Shown piece by piece: positions 13,201 to 19,653 of a stretch of 64,000 nt of DNA (positions are counted from its first letter, which is position 1; each line of letters begins with the position of its first letter). The DNA lies in assembly GCA_025084515.1 (NCBI GenBank), contig JAJAGP010002250.1, positions 1 through 64,000 on the forward strand, given 5' to 3'. Below the pieces are notes generated by a model, which was not told the DNA's origin, ran no database searches, and was given only the letters and a program-made list of their open reading frames with translations. The DNA is from Ancistrus triradiatus. Its lineage: Eukaryota; Chordata; Actinopteri; Siluriformes; Loricariidae. The translations under genes were made by a program, and so were the position numbers.

Positions 13201-14985
13201 GGCCACAGACGATGTGATGATCCTGGACACCTGGGACCAGGTAACCTGAAATTTCTCTGGGTGTTCATACATTGTTATTTTGGGGTCTATATGGTAGCAG
13301 CTTATGGAAAATATCTATCTATCTGTCTAATATATCTATTTTATATGAAGTGCTTACATTAAAGGGACATCATTGATGTATGAGTTCAACAGTCACAGAA
13401 TTTTGACTATTTTATATCCCTTTCGGCATCCATAATGATGTATCTTCCCCCTCACTGTGCAGAGCAGTTTATATCTAATTTAATGCATTTTCAGCACGTA
13501 TAGATATCTGTCCCAGATCCTTGCCCGTTTTTGGCCCTCTTCGACATCCGTGATAGTCGATAGAATTCACAGAATTTTTCCTTTTTAGACACTCTTTGTC
13601 ATCCATAACAATCCATATTAGTCCGACCACCAACTGTTTAGCAATTCATCAGCAGTTCACTGAGTCTAGCCAGTTTCAGACCCTCTTCGGCACCCAAAAC
13701 AATGTCCTCCCACCAGCCAGGTAGCAATTATAAAGCAGAACATTTAAATAAATGTTCATTTAAAGAAACCATAGATAACATTTAGGTTTATTGGCGTATA
13801 CAATTATTTATTTACCCATTTCTGTAAAGCGCTGCCTTGCTTTTCCATCTCAGTTGTGAGTGCAACCCTTTGTTGGAGTCCGTTGGGGTTTGTAATGCTG
13901 CGGTTGTGTTTGCAGGTGTTTTGTATGGATCGGTAACGAGGCTCACGAGGAGGAAAAGACCGAGGCAATGACTTCAGGTGAGGCTCATTACGTTTCTCAC
14001 TCATGTGGAATACGAATAGCAAACTCAGTCGTGTGGAAAGTCATTAATTATCCGTGTGTACAGCTTGTCTTAAACGAACGTGTTTTTTTCAACCTAAGCT
14101 CTGCCGGTAACAATATGCGCAAATGTCAAGGGAACAAAAAGCAAACAACTTAAAATAACTTCTAGAAAATTTTCTAGAGGCAGATAGTAGATTAATTCAG
14201 TAGACGTTTAAATATCCGATAAATATCCTTTCGCTTTAATGGCTGAGTAGTTAAGAACTATAATAGGAAATAAAATCCGTCTGACCTAATTCATGTCTGA
14301 ATGAAAATTAGTATAAGTGAACCCTTGCGACACCTGCTGACAGAAAAGAGAATCGCAATCTTGAAAGACGTCTTAGTAATCTTGATATAGCTTCGTATCC
14401 TTTTTCGCCTTGTGTCAAGAGTTTTAGAAAAGATACAAAGATAAGAATTACTGTATTGTACAGTACAATACTGTACTAAATGTTTTCATATAGTGTTTTA
14501 ATTATTAATATTGTTTAAAATGAAACACTATGTGCAGAGTAATTATGGTAATGTTAAACAGCGCATACCTGTACTACTCGTTCCGGAAAAATGCGTGTGT
14601 GAAACCGGTGTCATGGATTAATCTCCTTCAGATGTTAAACACTGTGTGGTTTTAGGAAGACTTTCTAAAGATTCTCCATTCCCACTTAATCCAGTTCAGG
14701 GTTGCGGCACAGGGTTCGAGGCAGGAAATAAATTATGAAATAACCTGACACAGGTGTTGCGTTTACATTGCATATATATTGAACGTACATTAAAACAAGT
14801 TTAACTCTCTTCCAGCTGCACGCTACATCGAGACAGACCCCGCCAAACGAGACCCTCGCACGCCCATCGTCAAGATCAAGCAGGGCTCTGAGCCGCCTAC
14901 GTTCACCGGCTGGTTCCTGGGCTGGGATCACGATTACTGGACCAGCGACCCTCTGGAGCGCGCCATGGCTGAGCTCGAGATCTGA
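4102..14985 (+). CDS. gsn: gelsolin, cytosolic form, 15 coding exons (gene span)
   Basis: Calcium- and PIP2-regulated actin severing, capping and nucleating protein of the cytoplasm. The joined exons give about 730 residues, close to the 731 of human cytosolic gelsolin, with six gelsolin repeats in order. Visible marks: start MVYHPEFEKAGQQPGLQVWR; the PIP2-binding run VKGRRVVRATEVP; GDCFILDLGNEIYQWCG in repeat 2, keeping the calcium Asp and the two Cys that form the human disulfide; the caspase-3 site DQTD in exon 7; KEPAHLMSLFGGKP in repeat 4; and a C-terminal latch helix ending ERAMAELEI. The last two and the tail separate gelsolin from adseverin (scinderin), which lacks that tail. The ATG lies 2 bp after a splice acceptor, so at least one upstream 5'UTR or signal-peptide exon is expected; I could not locate it. 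Exons 6 and 14 carry frame errors. I cannot tell gsna from gsnb. Stomatin lies downstream, tail to tail. Confidence 0.96.
5289..5443 (+). CDS. gsn: gsn coding exon 2
   Basis: Acceptor ttttccag, donor gtaagt. It encodes GDFCSQDESGSAAIFTVQM and HESKTFLGYFKKGLQYM, the second half of repeat 1, including the Glu of the QDES calcium motif and the start of the first phosphoinositide-binding segment. In frame throughout. Confidence 0.95.
5545..6055 (+). repeat. intronic minisatellite, unit about 63-69 bp
   Basis: Seven to nine imperfect copies built on gaaagttctagaacctgtga, then gaagagtgcctgtgggtg and a tail like cactatgtacagtaa. It fills most of gelsolin intron 2, ending about 40 bp before exon 3. 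Confidence 0.85.
6097..6258 (+). CDS. gsn: gsn coding exon 3
   Basis: Acceptor tctcag, donor gtaagg. It encodes KGGVASGFKHV, the basic PIP2- and actin-side-binding run VKGRRVVRATEVP, and GDCFILDLGN of repeat 2. Exact 54 codons. The following intron is only 88 bp. Confidence 0.95.
6347..6496 (+). CDS. gsn: gsn coding exon 4
   Basis: Acceptor tcacag, donor gtaaga. It encodes EIYQWCGSKSNRFEKLKATQ and IRDNERSGRARVYVCDEG of repeat 2. Exact 50 codons, in frame. Confidence 0.95.
6811..6900 (+). CDS. gsn: gsn coding exon 5
   Basis: Acceptor ctcatttcag. It encodes VLGAKPDLPEGTDDDVKADA and then SNRKLAKLYK, the repeat 2-3 linker. The donor is AAG followed by gtgcct, matching consensus only at the invariant bases and +3, so it is a weak site. 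Exact 30 codons. Confidence 0.88.
7135..7269 (+). CDS. gsn: gsn coding exon 6, with frame errors
   Basis: Starts after gtgcaag, donor gtaaac. Gelsolin homology is unbroken but changes frame: VSDA starts in the exon's first frame, MAMALVADENPFTQSA (7155-7202) lies one base out, and LESTECFILDPGSDGKIFVW (from 7204) is back in the first frame. The exon end is again out of phase with exon 7, around the G run at 7262-7266. A missing base near 7146, an extra base near 7203 and a miscounted G run would explain it. Either assembly errors or decay of the exon; the high conservation of the other exons favours errors. Confidence 0.8.
7385..7552 (-). repeat. two tRNA-like SINE heads in gelsolin intron 6
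   Basis: On the minus strand one tRNA-like piece has A box tggcttagtgg and B box gagttcaaatcc (about 7500-7550). A second A-box-like piece (tggcacagtggttac) lies near 7395-7415. Degenerate SINE remnants. Confidence 0.5.
7619..7923 (+). CDS. gsn: gsn coding exon 7
   Basis: Acceptor ccaaccag, donor gtcaga. The largest exon, encoding GKDANVEERKAAMKAADGFI, TQVQILPEMGETPLFKQFFK, the caspase-3 cleavage motif DQTD, and PFDASTLHDSPAMAAQHGM. It covers the rest of repeat 3 and the linker to repeat 4. The first codon needs one base from exon 6. In frame throughout. Confidence 0.95.
8001..8134 (+). CDS. gsn: gsn coding exon 8
   Basis: Acceptor gttgttgcag, donor gtaaga. It encodes IWRIEGSGKVPVDPSTYGQF and GGDSYIILYNYSHGGRQGH, the start of repeat 4. 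It ends inside a Trp codon finished by exon 9. Confidence 0.95.
8463..8553 (+). CDS. gsn: gsn coding exon 9
   Basis: Acceptor ttttttgcag, donor gtagct. It encodes WQGLDSTQDEIGASAILAAQ and LDDELGGGPVQ of repeat 4. The intron that follows is the longest in the gene, about 3 kb, and full of repeats. Confidence 0.95.
8920..9225. repeat. inverted relatives of the intron 9 repeat
   Basis: Segments such as catcctcctacatagctttc and ttctgaccctttcctcc are reverse complements of parts of the array at 9285-9930, so the two could pair as a foldback in the gelsolin intron 9 transcript. Confidence 0.5.
9285..9930 (+). repeat. intronic minisatellite, unit about 93-95 bp
   Basis: About six to seven copies of a unit beginning tttgtcaggatttgtttgga, continuing gagaaaagggtcagaaggga and gctgtgtaggatgatg, and ending tcatcatcctgacataat. 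In gelsolin intron 9. Related dispersed pieces occur at 42.3-43.3 kb. Confidence 0.88.
10660..10960 (-). repeat. dispersed repeat family B, copy 1
   Basis: On the minus strand it shares cacctgctgacagaaa, the stretch ending agatacaaagataagaatta, and a tail near a TGTACAGTA-like palindrome with copies at 14,250 and 40,020. The flank gacgttaaaacaaacagaac recurs near 58,840. Family not identified. Confidence 0.55.
11604..11774 (+). CDS. gsn: gsn coding exon 10
   Basis: Acceptor gtttgtcag, preceded by a short GT microsatellite; donor gtcagt. It encodes VRVVQGKEPAHLMSLFGGKP, then VVYKGGTSREGGQ and RLFQVRANSAGCTRAVE. Exact 57 codons. The sequence SREGGQ is gelsolin-like rather than adseverin-like. 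Confidence 0.95.
11858..12032 (+). CDS. gsn: gsn coding exon 11
   Basis: Acceptor ctccccag, donor gtgaga. It encodes VDAVSSNLNSNDVFILVTPS and WAGMGASDTEKQGGKQLCAI, most of repeat 5. It ends after one base of a Gly codon. Confidence 0.95.
12120..12450 (+). mobile_element. Tc1-like transposon fragment, 5' part
   Basis: A non-coding 5' part is followed by a start at 12296 reading MGKADAKRSDYIWPKAIV, then a stop. In another frame EVAEFAGVSKRTF and VYRKF follow, the helix-turn-helix of a Tc1-type transposase. Frameshifted and truncated; it lies in gelsolin intron 11. A second piece of the family is at 33,965 on the minus strand. Confidence 0.65.
12680..12760 (-). repeat. tRNA-derived SINE head
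   Basis: On the minus strand A box tggccaagtggttaaggtgc and B box gttcaaatccc. In gelsolin intron 11. No complete tRNA fold. Confidence 0.55.
12959..13080 (+). CDS. gsn: gsn coding exon 12
   Basis: Acceptor tgataaag, donor gtgagt. It encodes GDFWDALGGKTAYRTSTRLK and HPPRLFACSNKTGRFI, the end of repeat 5 and the linker to repeat 6. Confidence 0.95.
13163..13240 (+). CDS. gsn: gsn coding exon 13
   Basis: Acceptor tttgttag, donor gtaacc. It encodes IEEVPGEMTQEDLATDDVMI and LDTWDQ of repeat 6, including the Asp-Asp calcium-site region. Exact 26 codons. Confidence 0.95.
13916..13977 (+). CDS. gsn: gsn coding exon 14, with a one-base frame error
   Basis: Acceptor gtgtttgcag, donor gtgagg. Homology expects VFVWIGNEAHEEEKTEAMTS. 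As given, the T run at 13919-13922 is one base too long for that frame, which would bring a TAA at 13934-13936. After the run the sequence reads cleanly and in phase with exon 15. A homopolymer miscount is the simplest cause; real inactivation cannot be excluded from this sequence alone. Confidence 0.85.
14240..14590 (+). repeat. dispersed repeat family B, copy 2
   Basis: It shares cacctgctgacagaaaagag, agatacaaagataagaatta and ctgtattgtacagtacaata with the copies at 10.7 kb and 40.0 kb. In gelsolin intron 14. Confidence 0.55.
14816..14985 (+). CDS. gsn: gsn coding exon 15, terminal
   Basis: Acceptor ctcttccag. It encodes ARYIETDPAKRDPRTPIVKI, then PPTFTGWFLGWDHDYWTSD and the C-terminal latch helix, with stop TGA at 14983-14985. 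The tail after the last repeat is present in gelsolin and absent from adseverin. Confidence 0.95.
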
Positions 14986-15284
14986 ACCCTCACCCTCTCG
15001 CTGTTTAAACCCGACTGCCTTAAACCCTAATGCCGTAGCTAATGAGAGATCAGCATAGAACTTCTGCAGTCACCAAAGTCCAAACGTCCATTTTTTTTAT
15101 TGCAATATTTAAGTGTTTTTAGGCTTTCGCTCCACGTTTGCATTACAATCATTACATGTTGTTCTATGTGACCAATATTAAGGGCTTTTTTACAGCAATA
15201 CTAGTAGGCTGCAAAATGTGCACTTTTACATTTCATTCATTCATTTCACACAAGACGAACCTGACCGAATCACAGCCATGGATC
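14986..15284 (+). other. gelsolin 3' untranslated region, start
   Basis: I find neither AATAAA nor ATTAAA between the stop codon and the hAT-like element. The first AATAAA after the stop is at 15380-15385, inside that element. Confidence 0.5.
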
Positions 15285-15780
15285 CAGTGTTGGGGTAACA
15301 AGGAAAAAAGTGACGCATTACAGTAATCTAATTACTCATTCCTTTAACTAAGTAAGTTAACTGAATACCGTTTCTGATTAATAAACTTTAGTTGCATTAC
15401 TTATGTTTCTGATCGAAAATATAATAATAAATAAATTTCTCTTCTTCTGCCAGTTGACTTCACCAAAAACAAGGTTTTCTGTATCTTTGAATCATTTGAA
15501 CTGATTGAAGTTTTCAGTTTCGATACACCCAAAACCGCGCATCTTAGCGACATCTGCTGGCCAGATTTGTGCAACTGTCTTGGAAAAAAACCAGAAAAAC
15601 TTTCAAATATAATTGCAAACACAAGTAATTCAACTTAAACATACCAAGTAATGGGATTACTTTTTCCAGCAAATAATGAAGCCCAAATAAGGATTAAGAA
15701 GTAAAGTAATCCCAATTACATATTAAAAGTAATTAGTCATTTGTAATGGATTATGTTTTTGCCCAACTACCCCAACACTG
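15285..15780. mobile_element. non-autonomous hAT-like element
   Basis: Terminal inverted repeats: cagtgttggggtaac at the left and ctaccccaacactg at the right, with subterminal taattac/gtaatta pieces. The flanking octamers catggatc and catgtgtc match at six of eight bases, in line with an old 8-bp hAT target duplication. No transposase inside. Confidence 0.7.
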
Positions 15781-17249
15781 CATGTGTCTATATTGTCATT
15801 CTGCGCCTCAATAATAATAATAATAAAATTCAAAGGAATATCCAAAAAGTCAAACTTGTACATGTCTGGAGTTTGTTTTGTTTGTTTCATTACACTGTGT
15901 AGCATTTCAAATGTACTCTCGATAACACTCAAAAATATTTCTAAAAATACAGGGTATACTTTATAACTTAAAACCAAAAGAGGTTGCATTTAATACCAGT
16001 AAAACGTAATAAATATTAAACAGAAAAGAGGAACAAAATATTTTAGCTAGTTTGAAATATTACACTAAGAAATCAATCAAATTAAATTACAAATGCTTAA
16101 AAGAACAAAAATAAATAAATAAATAACCCAGCCAATGTCTCAGCACACCTGGTCAAATCTTTGTTTTTGTTGATTTTCTGAATAATTTAACTTAATTGAA
16201 CCTAACGTCAGTTATTCCTTTTGCCTCCAGAGGGCGCCACAGAACAATCTACTGACCAGACAGGACTCGAGTGTAATACAATACTGATACTCTTGAACTA
16301 GTTCTCCGTTCTGTGGATCAAATGTGTTGCCAGTTTTTTAAACGAAAAGTATAAAAAACAACAACAAGTGATTCAAGTTCTGAGACTTTAATCTATCCAG
16401 ATCAGTAAACTTGCTAAGTTATTTCATTTGGAAATGTAACATACCACATAATAACCAAGGGTATCCAAATTTTAGCACATTACAGACTGTATGACCGGGT
16501 GGTTCCTCCAAGGGCCGCTGATCTGGAACCTGGCTGTGGCTCGTCCTTACACAGCATGACAAATTCAGCTGCGCTTGACTTGAACGCACCCTGTTTAGCT
16601 TTAAAACAGGATAAAGAATTGAGCTGCGTTCAAAACCTGTGAGTTCAGAGTAGAGACATGACGATAAACGATTCGGATACATTTTGAAGATTACGCATGG
16701 ATGTAAACACAGAACAGCCACAGAAACTATAAAAGAAGAGCCAGAAGAAACAGAAACACGTGATAGAAAATAGATTTAATCCTTCTGGTGGTGGATGACA
16801 CACTCGTGCACTACTCATTAATAAAAGCTAATAATGGAAAAACGTTACATCCATTTTTTTCATTCTATATCATAATGCTGTTTGGTGATGACTGAAAAAC
16901 AATCGCTATATATGCAATAAACATGAATGTATGGTAAACACTGTGCTAACGATTTGAGAGAAGTTACATTTAATAAAACGAAAGCCTAAACAATATTTAT
17001 AAGTATTTGTACATGCTAATATCAGGCACGTGGAAAATGGTATCTTGTGTGGGAGGCATGTTGTCAGAGAGCGTAGGTGTGTTTTAGTGACAGAATCCGC
17101 TGTCGCACAGAACAAGTAAAGCTTCATTAAAGAGTCATTTGTAATTCTGTTCATCCTAAAACAAACTGAAATGCATAGAGAATCTCTGCATAGGTAATTA
17201 ACTAAATTGAAATGAAACGCAACTAGAAGTCATTTAATAACTGAATTTA
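15781..17249. other. intergenic spacer
   Basis: AT-rich non-coding sequence between the convergent genes. A short AAT run near 15810 and AATA repeats near 16110 are the only simple repeats seen. No exon recognised. Confidence 0.45.
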
Positions 17250-17736
17250 CCGTATTTTCCGGGCTATAAAGCGCACCGGGTTATAAGACGCATTAAATGA
17301 AACAAAACTCTTAAGTTCCGTCGGAAGCTCAGTTTGGTCTTTACCTGGCGCAGGGTGTCTTCTTGCTTCCTCCACTTCCGTATCATTGATTCGTTAATGT
17401 TGAATTCTCTCGCAGCTGCTCTATGTCCATGTTGTACTGCGTGACTGATAGCGTTCAGTTTGAAATTCGCTTGGAAAATAAATGAATGAATGCACGTACC
17501 CTAATGCTGAAGCACATACCATATTACCCCGCTATGCTGCGCACTACGTTTGCCTTAAGCTTGCTAAAACATTTTGACAGATTTATGAGCGCCGTGTACC
17601 ATCTACAATCGGTTCTAGGTCAGAAGGCTCAACCAGAATTAATTCATACATTAGACGCACCGTATTTTAAGGCGCACTGTCGATTTTTGAGAAAATTAAA
17701 GCATTTTAAGTGCGCCTTATGGTCTGAAAAATACGG
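17250..17736 (-). mobile_element. pogo-like TIR element with an HTH transposase remnant
   Basis: Ends ccgtattttccgg and its inverse, flanked on both sides by TA, the Tc1/mariner target. On the minus strand from about 17475 to 17320 an open frame reads FQANFKLNAISHAVQHGHRA, AAREFNINESMIRKWRKQED and TLRQVKTKLSFRRN. This resembles the N-terminal helix-turn-helix of pogo/Tigger-type transposases. The catalytic domain is absent, so the copy is an internally deleted derivative. Confidence 0.65.
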
Positions 17737-17759
17737 TAAGAAGATTGCGGAACTGATCC

Positions 17760-18610
17760 AAAATCAAACTGTCTGAAATTTTGAGAAACAAAATGAGATG
17801 AATGCAATCAATCAGAATAAACATGAAAACTGAAATTAAAGACAAAGTGACACTAAACTGAAACTGAACTGAATCTAAACTGAACAGAATCACACTGGAA
17901 ACAGAACTACATTCAGTAGAGGTAAAAGAAAATAAAAAGACTAAAGTACTCATTTCTAATTTTACTTAACTATTAACTGTAAAACTACTGGTAATTAATA
18001 TGGTTACAAATGTAAAATACTTTATCTTTAATACTTTTTTAAATCTTTATTTCTCACTTCTTTATAAACGACAAATTTCAAGTGAGTAATTAAGAGTAAA
18101 CAAATCAAAAAAGAACTGAAACAACAATGAAATAAAATTGAAAGTAAGATTTCACATTTTGATAAGACTGAACTGAGCTGAAATGAACTAAATGAAATCC
18201 GATCAGAATGAATTGAAATGAATCAGCATTAACAGTGAACAGATCTCACTGAATTAAAATTCATCTAAATCCCTGACTCTAAGATGAATCTAACAGAAAC
18301 TGCACAGCTGAAATGAAACAGAACTGAAATTCCGATATAAACCAAACTGACTGAACAGGACTGAGACGGAATCAAAAATGATATGAATGCAAGTTTAACA
18401 GAATTAGCATAAATAAAAAGGGCTCAAAATCACACTCAATCAAAGTGCTGACGTTGAACAGGATCAGAATCGAATTAAATCTATGTTAAGCCAAACTGAA
18501 ATCAAACTGAATAGACATTAAACTGTATTGAGAAGAATGTAATCTGACTCAACACCGAACAGAATTTAAACTCAACTCAACTGAAATGAAACCGAAATTG
18601 AATCAAACTG
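17760..18610 (+). repeat. degenerate CTGAAA/ACTGAA-rich low-complexity tract
   Basis: Words such as aactgaa, ctgaaat and gaatcaaac recur irregularly over about 850 bp. Strongly purine- and A-rich on the plus strand. It looks like a decayed short tandem repeat. Confidence 0.55.
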
Positions 18611-18730
18611 GCCAAAAGTATTGGGACACCAAGCCACAGGTTGCCAGAAGTATTGGGACACCAAGCCACATGTGGCCAAAAGTGTTGGGACACAAACCCC
18701 CATGGCTACAAGTATTGGGACACCAACTGA
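18607..18730 (+). repeat. short minisatellite related to the stomatin intron repeat
   Basis: About four units of the kind gccaaaagtattgggacac followed by caagccacatgtg, the same family as the array at 21,536-22,420. Confidence 0.8.
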
Positions 18731-19464
18731 AACTGAAATAGAATCAAACGGAGGTCCTTAGAGACGAACAGTCAGCATTATGGCAGTGAAGTGAAACCAT
18801 GGCACCTTCCTAAATGGCATTAGATAAGTACAGAAGGTATAAGCACTTGGCGGTTCTAAAAATACTTCTGATAAGACACAACTTCTTCGTTATGAGAATC
18901 ATCAGCATGAATAATAACCAGATAAAAGTGATAAATCGTAAAAAAAAGCTCAGATCAACAGGCACAGCGGTGTATCCTCATCACTTACGATGACATAATG
19001 AACTTAAGCTTCCTATCGACGCTGACTTGCTTCTCCATGACCTCTCTTCCTGTTACACAAACACATGCACAAATGCTCAATCATTCATGTCCTGCTAAGG
19101 ACCGGTGTGGCGTTCAAGAAGTCCCTCCAAAAAGAAGGACCAGTATAACCAGGGACAAAATGAGGACTGATTATGTTCCTGTTTAGGATTCACAGCTTTG
19201 AACTGGACCTAAATATTGGACTCCATTTCAAAGACGGCATTAAACTTTAACGTCGCTCTTGCTGAGTCAAAGGAGCTTCTCACTGGGCAACAGAGCTAAT
19301 ATTTGTTTCACATAAAGCGCATGGGTGTCTAAGCGATCACAATGCTCCGTGTACCCAGCGCTGGCGGTAAACAGACGAATTCAATAGAAGCACTTAATTC
19401 CGTTAGCATGACACAGAAGCGTTATACGTATGAATGCGTGAGGTGAGGCTGCTCGTACCGCAGC
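18731..19464 (-). other. presumed stomatin 3'UTR region
   Basis: No exon or repeat recognised. On the minus strand I see no AATAAA here; the nearest I noticed lies farther out, at 18046-18051, with an ATTAAA at 18027-18032. If used, the 3'UTR would be about 1.4 kb and include the short minisatellite. Confidence 0.3.
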
Positions 19465-19653
19465 TCAGTGCTTAATGAAGCCCTGCATCAAGTCGATAGG
19501 CAGCGGGAAGATGATGGTGGAGTTTTTCTCAGCAGCGATGGTGTTCAGGGTCTGTAGATAGCGCAGCTGCAGCGCAGCCGGAGACTCTGCGATCACCAGC
19601 GACGCTTCCTTCAGCGCCCGCGAGGCGTTCATCTCTCCCTCAGCGGCGATGAC
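19465..19653 (-). CDS. stom: stom coding exon 7, terminal
   Basis: Acceptor ctccgccag; stop TGA at 19467-19465. It encodes VIAAEGEMNASRALKEASLV, SPAALQLRYLQTLNTIAAEK and the tail NSTIIFPLPIDLMQGFIKH. The end is a few residues shorter than human stomatin. Confidence 0.96.
   Translation of the reverse strand, partial: VIAAEGEMNASRALKEASLVIAESPAALQLRYLQTLNTIAAEKNSTIIFPLPIDLMQGFIKH

Noticed and set aside
4102..14985. Adseverin (scinderin) rather than gelsolin
   Set aside because: The KEPAHLMSLFGGKP and SREGGQ segments, the C-terminal latch helix and the neighbouring stomatin all fit gelsolin.
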